Assembly (NCBI GenBank): GCA_947504035.1
Contig: CANNGA010000002.1
Coordinates: 310,001-374,000, forward strand
Source of the DNA: an uncultured Flavobacteriaceae bacterium
GTDB lineage: Bacteria; Bacteroidota; Bacteroidia; Flavobacteriales; Flavobacteriaceae
Direction of reading: 5' to 3'
DNA: 64,000 nt
In this document: one piece after another, positions 44,113 through 52,325 of the stretch
Layout of the letters: each line of letters starts with the position of its first letter
How positions within the stretch are numbered: the first letter of the stretch is position 1
Program-made: the position numbers and the translations under genes
The notes under the pieces: model-generated
Told to the model about the DNA's origin: nothing
The model's database searches: none
Seen by the model: only the letters and a program-made list of their open reading frames with translations

Positions 44113-44592
44113 TTACATCTCATTAAAGATAGAGTGCATCAAGCGTTTTTTATCATTAATGCTTTCTTCTAAAGAAATCATCGTTTCTGTGCGGTACACC
44201 CCTTCTATTTCATCCAATTTAAAAATAACCTCTTTCGCATGCTCTGTATTTCTACCACGTATTTTACAGAAAATATTAAACTTTCCTGTTGTAATGTGCG
44301 CTACGGTTACATATGGAATATCATTAATACGCTCTAAAACAAATTGTGTTTGAGAGGTATTATTTAAATATACGCCAACATAAGCAATAAAAGAGTACCC
44401 TAATTTTTTATAATCTAAAGTAAGGGAAGAACCTCTAATGATTCCCGATTCCTCCATTTTTTTAACTCTAACATGTACTGTACCAGCAGATATTAAAAGT
44501 TTTTTGGCAATATCTGTAAAAGGTATCCTTGTGTTATCAATTAACATGTCAAGAATTTGATGATCTATTTCGTCTAATTTTATTTTCCCCAT
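44113..44592 (-). CDS. Lrp/AsnC family transcriptional regulator
   Basis: The protein has 159 residues. An N-terminal winged HTH (IDHQILDMLIDNTRIPFTD, LISAGTVHVRVKKMEESGI) is followed by the RAM ligand-binding domain (FIAYVGVYLNN, VTVAHITTGKFNIFCKI). It probably senses an amino acid and controls metabolic genes. A hairpin terminator follows. Confidence 0.92.
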   Translation of the reverse strand: MGKIKLDEIDHQILDMLIDNTRIPFTDIAKKLLISAGTVHVRVKKMEESGIIRGSSLTLDYKKLGYSFIAYVGVYLNNTSQTQFVLERINDIPYVTVAHITTGKFNIFCKIRGRNTEHAKEVIFKLDEIEGVYRTETMISLEESINDKKRLMHSIFNEM

Positions 44593-44662
44593 GATGAACG
44601 ATTCTTAGTATAAGAGCAAAATTAATACATTCTTTTTGTAAATAACCCACATTTAGTGCGTT

Positions 44663-45814
44663 TTATTTCGAAAATAATACGATTTTCTTAGTATTAATAT
44701 GTACGCAAACGTTTTCGCTATCCAGTGCCAACTGCTTTGTGTCTGCACCAGTTAGTAAATGAGATTGCGCATCAATCTCTTTATGACCATAATAGCCCGA
44801 CAGCTCGCCTATTTTTCGTACAATTGGTGTAAAGTGCAACTCACCGTCTATTAAACGTTCCTCAAATTGAAATGCCACATCGGTGATGCTACTGCCACTA
44901 GATAGTTTTGCCTGTCTTATAATGACATCAAAAAACAGTTTCCCGTTTTCAGGAATATCTAAATAAGGAGCGTAATTAGCGCCAGTTACTGTTCTGCTTG
45001 CTATATAATTTAAAGAGGTTATATAGGAGATAAAAATAAGTTCTCGAGTGTACTCTCTATTATAATCATTCCCGTAATGACCGGCCTCAAACAAAATGGT
45101 AGGTACATTTTCACTTTGAAACGTATCACCAACACAGTTTATATTAAACGCATCATCATATACGCCAACTTGGTCTGGTATGACAAGCTGTAAATTACGG
45201 TTCATTTCTGCGATAACCTCCATGGCGATTTTTCGCGTTGGTGTGACAGTACAAGCCTTATCCTGTGCGGGAGCTAAAAACGATACAATCGCAGGTTTAG
45301 CAGTGTTTCCAGCACTAAAGATAGTACGTTGTCCATGCAAATTATAGCAAAAGTGAGGTTTAAAGGTTTCAAAAACGCTCCTTAAAACGTTACTTTCTGG
45401 TTGCGTTCTTTCTTGTGCATCTCTGTTTAAGTCTACCGCATTTGCATTCACTCTAGTGTAAGCTTTAGCGCCATCCGGATTTAATAAAGGTATAATGCAT
45501 AGGGTGCAAGCTTTTAGAACAGTATCTAGTTCTTGAGATGTAGCAGTACAGAGGTTTAAAAGGTCAAAAAGCGCCTTTGTTGTGGTCGATTCGTTACCGT
45601 GCATCTGAGACCACATTAAAATCTTCTTCGAACCATTACCAATGGTGATGCTGTGAATGGGAGTCTTTAATACAGATTGCCCCACAATTTCAATTTTAGC
45701 GACACCTTCTAATTCCGTTAATAACGGTTCAATATCTGTAGCTGTTATATAACGATGTTTAAGCGTTGCTGCTTTATATGTAGCAAATAGTGTTTGTATG
45801 TCTTCTATGGTCAT
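44663..45814 (-). CDS. M14 family zinc carboxypeptidase
   Basis: The protein has 383 residues without a signal peptide. Zinc site HxxE is SQMHGNESTT (near 72). LLNPDGAKAYTRVNANAVDLNRDAQ and a later His/Glu (FCYNLHGQ; ILFEAGHYG) fit M14. It trims C-terminal residues of peptides, or a related amide. It is divergent from the XRE gene at 46114, whose candidate operator lies in its promoter. Confidence 0.85.
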   Translation of the reverse strand: MTIEDIQTLFATYKAATLKHRYITATDIEPLLTELEGVAKIEIVGQSVLKTPIHSITIGNGSKKILMWSQMHGNESTTTKALFDLLNLCTATSQELDTVLKACTLCIIPLLNPDGAKAYTRVNANAVDLNRDAQERTQPESNVLRSVFETFKPHFCYNLHGQRTIFSAGNTAKPAIVSFLAPAQDKACTVTPTRKIAMEVIAEMNRNLQLVIPDQVGVYDDAFNINCVGDTFQSENVPTILFEAGHYGNDYNREYTRELIFISYITSLNYIASRTVTGANYAPYLDIPENGKLFFDVIIRQAKLSSGSSITDVAFQFEERLIDGELHFTPIVRKIGELSGYYGHKEIDAQSHLLTGADTKQLALDSENVCVHINTKKIVLFSK

Positions 45815-45835
45815 AAAATTTATTTGTATACAAAA

Positions 45836-45867
45836 GTAAACAATTAGTATTTTACAATTGTAAACAA
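45836..45867. promoter_or_regulatory. candidate XRE operators before the M14 peptidase gene
   Basis: The palindrome TTTACAATTGTAAA (45851-45864) and two GTAAACAA copies (45836-45843, 45860-45867) lie just upstream of the peptidase start at 45814. A related GTTTA-CAATGA-TAAAC site covers the XRE start. Confidence 0.45.
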
Positions 45868-46106
45868 ATAAAAGATCTTGAATTGTACACAGAAGTATAC
45901 AGTATTTTATATTAAATAGAGTCTTATAACATCACATTTCAGTTAATAGTGTATTCAATTTGTAATATCATTATATCATTACTAATCAATACATTAGATA
46001 TATTAACTTAAACCTATAAATCAATAGAAATCTCTAAAAAAATTCACAAAAGTACGCATTATCCAAATCATTTGTTACATTTGTAATCAAACAACTCTAA
46101 TTAATT

Positions 46107-46122
46107 GTTTACAATGATAAAC
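46107..46122 (+). promoter_or_regulatory. operator-like inverted repeat over the XRE start codon
   Basis: GTTTA and TAAAC flank CAATGA, which includes the start ATG (46114). It resembles the sites at 45836-45867, suggesting autorepression. A -7-like TACATTTG lies at 46076-46083. Confidence 0.4.
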
Positions 46123-46506
46123 AGCGATGCTTTTGCTAAAAGACTTCAACGTGTTATAGATTACTATGGGGAATCTGCCTCTTCGTTTTCTGAAAAAATT
46201 GGTGTACAGCGCTCCAGTATATCTCATATTTTATCTGGACGAAATAAACCGAGTTTAGAATTTGTGCTTAAAATACTCTCTGCATTCCCTGAAGTAGAAC
46301 TATATTGGCTCTTAAAAGGCAAAGGAACGTTTCCTAAGCTTACAGAAGTAGCACCAATTGAAACAGCACCTGCACCTGCTAAAGATCTCTTTACAGATGC
46401 AACAGCAGCTTTACCTGAAATGAATGCGCCTACACCTCATGAAAAATCGATTGAGCGTATCGTTGTATTTTATTCGGACGGAACTTTTAAAAATTATCGC
46501 AATTAA
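46114..46506 (+). CDS. XRE-family transcriptional regulator
   Basis: The protein has 130 residues from ATG 46114; an upstream TTG at 46105 is less likely. The HTH_3 domain (1-65) reads FSEKIGVQRSSISHILSGRN. A Pro/Ala-rich linker (PTPAPAKDLF type) and a short conserved C-terminus (IERIVVFYSDGTFKNY) follow. This tail is common in flavobacterial XRE proteins. Confidence 0.88.
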   Translation: MINSDAFAKRLQRVIDYYGESASSFSEKIGVQRSSISHILSGRNKPSLEFVLKILSAFPEVELYWLLKGKGTFPKLTEVAPIETAPAPAKDLFTDATAALPEMNAPTPHEKSIERIVVFYSDGTFKNYRN

Positions 46507-46546
46507 CCTGATAGTTTAATAGCTTTGCAAAAACTTTAAATTTTAA

Positions 46547-46921
46547 ATGAAAAAATTCATCGCTATTGCCTTTCTATTTACATTATATGCCTGTTATGAG
46601 ACCGAACGCTCTTGTAAGGCCTATAAAACGGGTACCTACTACACGGAAACACGTATTAATGGCACTGTTTACACCTCAGAATTTACACGAACAAAATCAT
46701 TACAAATAGAAACTTATAAAGATCATATCGATTCTTCTGAAGTGCGTTGGATTAATGACTGTGAAGTCGTTTTTAGAACCATACACCCTAAAAATAGGGC
46801 TGAACGTAAAGACATTCATTTAAAAATACTAACAACTACAGATACCTCGTATACTTATGAGTATTCTTATGTGGGAGATGTTAAAAAAGAAAAAGGCGTG
46901 GCTTATACAACTAAACCTTAA
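46547..46921 (+). CDS. small lipoprotein, conserved in Flavobacteria
   Basis: The protein has 124 residues. A lipoprotein signal ends in LYAC (Cys16). The mature part is beta-rich with CKAYKTGTYY and NDCEVVFRTIHPKNRAER. Homologs are often labelled DNA topoisomerase IV without support in the sequence; no such domain is visible. A -7 box TAGCTTTG lies at 46520-46527. It converges with the next gene, overlapping by 4 bp. Confidence 0.8.
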   Translation: MKKFIAIAFLFTLYACYETERSCKAYKTGTYYTETRINGTVYTSEFTRTKSLQIETYKDHIDSSEVRWINDCEVVFRTIHPKNRAERKDIHLKILTTTDTSYTYEYSYVGDVKKEKGVAYTTKP

Positions 46922-47418
46922 TCAAAAGGGTATAAAAAGGATTCTACCAGGTTGAACTCTATCTTGCCACCCTCGCGAATGTGATACGTAAAAAAGACTT
47001 CGCCCCAATATTCGCCATCCGAAAAATCGGCTATAATCCATTTATGATTTAGCAATTTTATGGTGTTTATTAGAATTTTTCGACCTTCAGAAGACGCATA
47101 CGGTACTATAGGATGCTGCCCTTTTAGTTCGTTAGTACTGTATATCGCATCTTGTACGGTTGCAATAATAGTTTCTGCTTTGTAGCCATCACGTTCAAAA
47201 TAACTAATGGCATCCTCATTGTTTTCAAACTTAAAATGAGAACAATGTATCAATTTTTCATCCATAGCAGCAATAGAATCTGTTAAGCGTTCTATTTTAC
47301 CTTTAGCGCTTGTTAGGCGTTTATTTTGACTTTCGAAAATGCGCTTCGCACTAGCATATTGAAATAGTATCAATAAAAGAGAAACGATAAACAGGTACAT
47401 GAAAATTTTTTGCTTCAT
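46918..47418 (-). CDS. membrane-anchored hypothetical protein
   Basis: The protein has 166 residues. An N-terminal membrane anchor (IFMYLFIVSLLLILFQYAS) and a short coiled coil (IFESQNKRLTSAKGKIERL) precede a soluble domain ending in KIEFNLVESFLYPFD. The family is unnamed to me; similar proteins occur in Flavobacteria next to MBL hydrolase genes. It is 3 bp after the MBL gene. Confidence 0.7.
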   Translation of the reverse strand: MKQKIFMYLFIVSLLLILFQYASAKRIFESQNKRLTSAKGKIERLTDSIAAMDEKLIHCSHFKFENNEDAISYFERDGYKAETIIATVQDAIYSTNELKGQHPIVPYASSEGRKILINTIKLLNHKWIIADFSDGEYWGEVFFTYHIREGGKIEFNLVESFLYPFD

Positions 47419-47421
47419 ATC

Positions 47422-48186
47422 TTAAAGGGTTAGTTTTAAAGTGTCGTACGCTAAAAACACATTTTCGGGTAATTGCGCTTCTACGGCGTCATGAAACCCT
47501 AATAAATGACTTATATGTGTTAAATAAGCGCGTTTGGGTTGTATTCGTGCTATAAACTCCAAGGCTTCTTCTAAATTAAAATGCGAAAAATGCGGCTCAA
47601 TGCGTAGTGCATTGACGACCAAAACATCTACACCTTTAATCTTTTCAATTTCCGTGTCGGCCATCGATTTTATATCTGTCAGGTAACAGAATTTAGGAAA
47701 TCGAAATCCAAATACTTTTAAGTGTCCATGCCAACCTTTTATAGGAAGAACACGCTGGCCACCTATTTCAAAAGGTCGACCTTGTTTTAGTTTGTAGGTA
47801 TCTACAGAAGGTGCACCAGGGTATCTGTTTTTAATTTTAAAGATATAGTCAAAGCGTTTGCGTAATGCTTTTAACACGCGTTTGTGCGCGTAAATAGCAA
47901 TAGCACCTTGTTTGAAGTAAAAAGGCCGGATATCGTCCAGTCCAAGCACATGGTCTGAATGTTCGTGCGTAAATAAAATGCCGTCTATTTTTTCACATCC
48001 GCAACGCAGCATTTGCTGTCTAAAATCTGGCCCACAATCAATTACATAACTAAAGTTGTCCCATTCAATCAAGGCCGATGTGCGAAGCCGTTTGTCTTTG
48101 GTGTTAGAACTTAGGCAAACGGGATGATCGCTACCAATAATAGGTATGCCTTGGGAGGTTCCTGTACCGAGAAATGTAACTTTCAA
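47422..48186 (-). CDS. MBL-fold metallo-hydrolase (PhnP-like)
   Basis: The protein has 254 residues. The GTGTSQGIP start and metal motif FTHEHSDHVLGLDD (HxHxDH) and later HISHLLG are seen. It resembles PhnP-type phosphodiesterases, which act on cyclic phosphates, and RNase Z relatives. It could also hydrolyse lipoate-type esters. Substrate is uncertain. Confidence 0.88.
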   Translation of the reverse strand: MKVTFLGTGTSQGIPIIGSDHPVCLSSNTKDKRLRTSALIEWDNFSYVIDCGPDFRQQMLRCGCEKIDGILFTHEHSDHVLGLDDIRPFYFKQGAIAIYAHKRVLKALRKRFDYIFKIKNRYPGAPSVDTYKLKQGRPFEIGGQRVLPIKGWHGHLKVFGFRFPKFCYLTDIKSMADTEIEKIKGVDVLVVNALRIEPHFSHFNLEEALEFIARIQPKRAYLTHISHLLGFHDAVEAQLPENVFLAYDTLKLTL

Positions 48187-48223
48187 TATGCTTTAATTTA
48201 ATAACAAAAATAGAACTATTTTT

Positions 48224-48253
48224 TTTGTAACCTATGCTTATTTGGTATCTTTA
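48224..48253 (+). promoter_or_regulatory. Bacteroidota-type promoter for the gene at 48282
   Basis: TTTG (48224-48227) is 18 nt from TATCTTTA (48246-48253). The -7 box lies inside an upstream extension of the frame, supporting the start at 48282. Confidence 0.65.
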
Positions 48254-48281
48254 CATTAAAACGATATTAATAAGAACGCTT

Positions 48282-49766
48282 ATGAAAATCACTATAAATG
48301 GAGATAAAGAATTTGATGATATTCCATCATTAAAATCAAAAGCATTACGTATCAATCTCAATAAGAACATCTACGGGTCTTTTGCAGAGATTGGTGCTGG
48401 CCAAGAAACCGCTAGACAGTTTTTTAGAGCTGGAGGGGCTTCCGGTACGATTGCCAAAGCAATGTCTGCTTACGATAAAGATTTTAGTGATGCCATTTAT
48501 GGAATTGAGGACGATAGACGCTATGTGACAGAATCGCGTTTGCGTAAAATGCTGTCTCATGAAATGTCGCTTATGGAAAAGCGCATCACTAGAGATAAAA
48601 ATCCTAATAAAATATTTTTTACTTACGCCAATACTGTTGCAACCATAGATTTTGCAAAGCAGTTTAAAGGGCATGGTTGGGTAGGCATAAAGTATCAGGT
48701 TGAAGCTGGCGCTGATTATAATGAAATTTTGTTACATGTGCGCTTTAAAGAAACTGATGCACGTCTGCAGCAAGAAACATTAGGTGTTTTAGGTACCAAT
48801 CTTATTTATGGTGCCTTTTACAAATACAATGAGCCTAAAAAATTACTACGTTACTTATACGATCACTTAGATAAAGACCAGTTGGAGATTGATACTATCA
48901 ATTTTTCAGGCCCCGTATTCAAACATGTAGACAACCGCTTGATGAGTTTGCAGTTGGTGAAAAACGGCATGACAGATGCTGTTGTTTTTGGCCCTGATGG
49001 TAATAATGTTTTGCCAGCCCGTATTTTCTATAAGAAAAACATTTTAGCACTTCGCGGTAGTTTTAGACCTGTGACTAAAGTGAATATGGCTATGTATGAG
49101 AAATCTTATGAGATGTTTATCCAGGAAAATAAGGTTGATGAAGATAAAGCTGTAGTTGTTTTTGAAATTACATTGTCTAATTTAAGAGCCGAAGGTAAGA
49201 TTGACGAGCAAGATTTTATAGATCGAGCAGATTTGTTATGTGCTCTAGGACATTCGGTTATGATATCTAACTTTCAGGAATACTATAAGGTTGTAGAGTA
49301 TTTCTCTAACTACACAAAAGCAAGAATGGGCTTAGCTATGGGGGTTAGTAATTTAATTGATATTTTTGACGAGAAATACTATAGACATATTAGTGGTGGG
49401 ATCTTAGAAGCTTTTGGAAAACTATTCTTTAAAGATTTAAAAGTCTACTTATATCCAATGTTCGACCCTGACACTGGTGAGCTGATTACAAGTGAAAATC
49501 TTAAGGTGTATCCTCGCATGAAAGAGTTATATAAATTCTTTAAGTACAACGGGAAAGTTATTGATATTGAAGACTATGACGAGCGTATTATGAATATTTT
49601 CTCAAGAGAAGCGTTAAGTCTAATCGAGAAAGGTGACACTGGTTGGGAAGACATGCTACCAGATGGCACTGCAGATCTTATTAAGGATTTCAGGTTATTT
49701 GGCTACACCAGACGCACGCTTAAACCGCTCACCCTAAAACATCGCACAACCTCAAAAAATGAATAA
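48282..49766 (+). CDS. conserved protein of unknown function, 494 aa
   Basis: The frame opens at 48234, but ATG 48282 (MKITINGDKEFDDIPSL) follows the promoter boxes. The protein is soluble, and highly conserved in Flavobacteria: YGSFAEIGAGQETARQFFRA, HGWVGIKYQVEAG, ALRGSFRPVTKVNM. Databases often label it TonB-dependent receptor; no beta-barrel or signal peptide is visible, so I do not support that. A nucleotide-handling role has been suggested by similar labels, also without motif support here. Confidence 0.8.
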   Translation: MKITINGDKEFDDIPSLKSKALRINLNKNIYGSFAEIGAGQETARQFFRAGGASGTIAKAMSAYDKDFSDAIYGIEDDRRYVTESRLRKMLSHEMSLMEKRITRDKNPNKIFFTYANTVATIDFAKQFKGHGWVGIKYQVEAGADYNEILLHVRFKETDARLQQETLGVLGTNLIYGAFYKYNEPKKLLRYLYDHLDKDQLEIDTINFSGPVFKHVDNRLMSLQLVKNGMTDAVVFGPDGNNVLPARIFYKKNILALRGSFRPVTKVNMAMYEKSYEMFIQENKVDEDKAVVVFEITLSNLRAEGKIDEQDFIDRADLLCALGHSVMISNFQEYYKVVEYFSNYTKARMGLAMGVSNLIDIFDEKYYRHISGGILEAFGKLFFKDLKVYLYPMFDPDTGELITSENLKVYPRMKELYKFFKYNGKVIDIEDYDERIMNIFSREALSLIEKGDTGWEDMLPDGTADLIKDFRLFGYTRRTLKPLTLKHRTTSKNE

Positions 49767-49811
49767 ATTTTAATAATAACATCACAATATTGCTGTAAAG
49801 CCAAAAAAATA

Positions 49812-49841
49812 AAAAAAGAGCCTTTTAAAGGCTCTTTTTTT
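49812..49841. terminator. bidirectional terminator
   Basis: AAAAAAGAGCCTTT pairs with AAAGGCTCTTTTTT around one T. It lies between the convergent genes ending at 49766 and 49840. Confidence 0.88.
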
Positions 49842-50298
49842 ATTCTGTATCTAAAATTTGAGCAGCGTGTGCTTTTGTTTTTACTTTAGTGATCACATTT
49901 TCGATAACGCCGTTTTCGTCAATGATAAACGTAGTTCTGTGAATACCATCGTATTCTTTACCCATAAACTTTTTTGGTCCCCAAACCCCAAAGGCCTCTA
50001 TAACAGCTTTATCTTCATCAGCCAATAAAGGATACTTAAAATCATATTTAGCTTTAAAATTAGATTGACGTTTTGCGCTATCAGCACTCACGCCTAAAAT
50101 TTCATACCCTTGCGCTTGAAAACGCTCAAAATTAGCATTAAGATCGCAGGCTTCTGCCGTACAACCAGGTGTACTTGCTTTTGGATAGAAAAAAACCACT
50201 AATTTCTTTCCTTTGTAATCGGCCAGTGTTACTGTATTACCCTGTTCGTCTAACGCTTTAAATTCTGGAGCTTTATCTCCTATCTGTAATGTTTTCAT
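49840..50298 (-). CDS. bcp: thioredoxin-dependent peroxiredoxin (Bcp/PrxQ)
   Basis: The protein has 152 residues. The catalytic motif is PKASTPGCTAEACDL, with peroxidatic and resolving Cys five residues apart (PrxQ type). GVSADSAKRQSNFKAKYDF and FIIDENGVI complete the fold. It reduces hydroperoxides in the cytoplasm. Confidence 0.94.
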   Translation of the reverse strand: MKTLQIGDKAPEFKALDEQGNTVTLADYKGKKLVVFFYPKASTPGCTAEACDLNANFERFQAQGYEILGVSADSAKRQSNFKAKYDFKYPLLADEDKAVIEAFGVWGPKKFMGKEYDGIHRTTFIIDENGVIENVITKVKTKAHAAQILDTE

Positions 50299-50493
50299 AT
50301 GCCTTGTTTTGTAACAAAGTTAGGCGACATATACAGAACAACCAAAATTATAAACTAAAAAAGCAGGTATCATCACCATAGTACAAGTTTACGACTATAT
50401 GCAACTCAATTTATTGTGAATTTTTAAAACCTGATGCTTCCTAAGATTGAGCATGAAAACCAATAAATAATGAACTTTTCCTTTTAATTCTTG

Positions 50494-50501
50494 TTATTTT
50501 T
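50494..50501 (+). promoter_or_regulatory. -7 box of nth
   Basis: TATTTTTG matches the Bacteroidota -7 consensus. It lies immediately before an ATG at 50503 and 16 bp before ATG 50518. Transcription would begin near 50508, so the later ATG is the more likely start. Confidence 0.5.
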
Positions 50502-50517
50502 GATGAAAACAACTGAA

Positions 50518-51177
50518 ATGACAAAACAAGAAAGCGTTACCTTTATTATTAAAACGCTAAATGCATACTATCCGCACATCCCTATTCCTTTAGATCATAA
50601 AGATCCATACACATTACTTATTGCCGTGTTAATGTCGGCACAAAGTACAGATGTGCGCGTAAACAAAATCACACCACTTCTTTTTGAGATTGCTGATAAT
50701 CCATACGATATGGTTAAGTTATCTGTAGATGAAATTAGAGATGTTATAAAACCTGTCGGTTTATCTCCTATGAAAAGTAAAGGTATCCATGGCCTGTCTC
50801 AAATTCTCATAAACGAACACGACGGCAAGGTGCCACAAAGCTTCGAAGCTTTAGAAGCGCTACCCGCAGTAGGACACAAAACAGCTAGTGTTGTTATGTC
50901 TCAAGCTTTTGGTGTACCTGCATTTCCTGTAGATACACATATACATCGTTTAATGTACCGTTGGAATCTCACCTCTGGTAAAAACGTGGTACAAACCGAA
51001 AAAGATGCGAAACGGCTTTTTCCAAAAGAATTATGGAATGATCTTCATTTGCAAATTATATGGTACGGTCGCGAATATTCCCCTGCAAGAGGTTGGGATT
51101 TAGATAAAGACATTATCACTAAAACTATTGGTAGAAAAACAGTACTTAACGCTTATTATAAAAAGAAAAAATCCTGA
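50518..51177 (+). CDS. nth: endonuclease III homolog lacking the iron-sulfur cluster
   Basis: From ATG 50518 (MTKQESVTFIIKTLNAYYPH) the protein has 219 residues. It has AVLMSAQSTDVRVNKITP, the helix-hairpin-helix LPAVGHKTASVV with catalytic Lys, and VDTHIHRLMYRW with catalytic Asp. The C-terminal four-Cys cluster loop of E. coli Nth is absent; the end is SPARGWDLDKDIITKTIGRK. It excises oxidised pyrimidines in base excision repair. Confidence 0.9.
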   Translation: MTKQESVTFIIKTLNAYYPHIPIPLDHKDPYTLLIAVLMSAQSTDVRVNKITPLLFEIADNPYDMVKLSVDEIRDVIKPVGLSPMKSKGIHGLSQILINEHDGKVPQSFEALEALPAVGHKTASVVMSQAFGVPAFPVDTHIHRLMYRWNLTSGKNVVQTEKDAKRLFPKELWNDLHLQIIWYGREYSPARGWDLDKDIITKTIGRKTVLNAYYKKKKS

Positions 51178-51195
51178 TACATGTATCAGGATTTT
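51168..51195. terminator. bidirectional terminator at the nth stop
   Basis: AAAATCCTGATACA pairs perfectly with TGTATCAGGATTTT (14 bp, no loop spacer), overlapping the last codons of nth. It also faces the 48-residue gene on the minus strand. Confidence 0.8.
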
Positions 51196-51213
51196 AATTT
51201 AAAAATTGATGCA

Positions 51214-51360
51214 TTAATTAAGAAACACGTCGTGTTTCTTATTACCTTCTCCCAGTACTTTATAGGATTTTGAAAAATTGATAATAAAATCAATGGTTTC
51301 TTTTTTCGGGTTCAAATGTCTTGCGTTTTCTATTGAATTATTAGAGTAAAGTTTTGCCAT
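51214..51360 (-). CDS. small conserved protein, 48 aa
   Basis: The frame MAKLYSNNSIENARHLNPKK continues through ETIDFIINFSKSYKVLGEG to stop. It is full of natural protein composition and is flanked by the sigma factor gene upstream on the same strand. No domain or function is known to me; it has no signal or membrane segment. It may be a small regulator or simply a conserved short ORF. Confidence 0.7.
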   Translation of the reverse strand: MAKLYSNNSIENARHLNPKKETIDFIINFSKSYKVLGEGNKKHDVFLN

Positions 51361-51501
51361 TTTCTGTGTTTAAAAGTTGATTCTAAAGTAAAACGCAGTT
51401 AAATTAGCTTTATTGTGTACTACATAACTTACTTTTAGATTTAATTTTAAATCAGGCTTCTTAAAACGTGAAACCGACTTGAAATAGCAACTTCAAAACG
51501 A

Positions 51502-52086
51502 TTAATCTGTAAGTACGATATTGTGTTTTTCTATAATCTTTCTCATGTTAATTAATGCGTAGCGCATGCGTCCCAAAGCAGTGTTAATGCTCACGCCTGT
51601 ACGGTCTGATATTTCTTTAAAACTCATGTCGTTGTACATACGCATCATTAAAACTTCTTTTTGATCTTCTGGCAACTCCTCTACCAATCGTCTTACATCA
51701 TTTTCTACCTGCGCTTTAATAATACTTTTTTCAGCATTTAACGCACTATCGCTTAAAACAGAAAAAATACTAAACTCGCCCGTATTGTCAAATTTTGGCA
51801 TCCTATTACTTTTTCTAAAAAAGTCAATAACAAGATTATGAGCGATACGCATTACCCATGGTAAAAACTTACCTTCTTCATTATAAGTGCCGCGTTTTAA
51901 AGTTTTTATGATTTTTATAAAAGTATCTTGAAAGATATCCTCCGCAACATCTTTATCATAAACTTTCGAATATATAAAACTATAAATCTTTTGTTTGTGT
52001 CTTTTGATAAGTATTTCAAGAGCACTTTCTTGTCCTTTGATGTAGCTACTCACAAGAGTAGCATCAGTAATGAGTTCTTTTTGCAT
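51502..52086 (-). CDS. ECF-type RNA polymerase sigma factor
   Basis: The protein has 194 residues. Sigma region 2 has VYDKDVAEDIFQDTFIKIIK and WVMRIAHNLVIDFFRK; region 4 has DMSFKEISDRTGVSINTALG followed by RMRYALINMRK. No anti-sigma gene lies beside it. It is divergent from uvrA across 239 bp. Confidence 0.92.
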   Translation of the reverse strand: MQKELITDATLVSSYIKGQESALEILIKRHKQKIYSFIYSKVYDKDVAEDIFQDTFIKIIKTLKRGTYNEEGKFLPWVMRIAHNLVIDFFRKSNRMPKFDNTGEFSIFSVLSDSALNAEKSIIKAQVENDVRRLVEELPEDQKEVLMMRMYNDMSFKEISDRTGVSINTALGRMRYALINMRKIIEKHNIVLTD

Positions 52087-52270
52087 GACAATTACTTTTA
52101 ATCCACGAAGTAAACTTCGAAGCTTGGGGTTATTCTTAAATTTAAAAGTAATGTTATGCTATAGACAAGTTGTTTTATGAGATAATAACAATTCAAATAT
52201 AACAACATTTTTACCTTAAATGCAAGAAATAGTTCGTTTTTTTTCTTTTAAAAGCTTAGAACTCAACTAT

Positions 52271-52301
52271 TTTTCAAGCTCATTTACTTATAGTATCTTT
52301 G
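52271..52301 (+). promoter_or_regulatory. candidate uvrA promoter
   Basis: TTTT (52271-52274), 19 nt, then TATCTTTG (52294-52301), 24 bp before the ATG. The -7 box matches the consensus; the -33 box has one mismatch. Confidence 0.5.
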
Positions 52302-52325
52302 CGCTACAATATCTTTTAAAAGCCT

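Noticed and set aside
48282-49766. TonB-dependent receptor
   Set aside because: No signal peptide, plug domain or beta-barrel pattern is visible.
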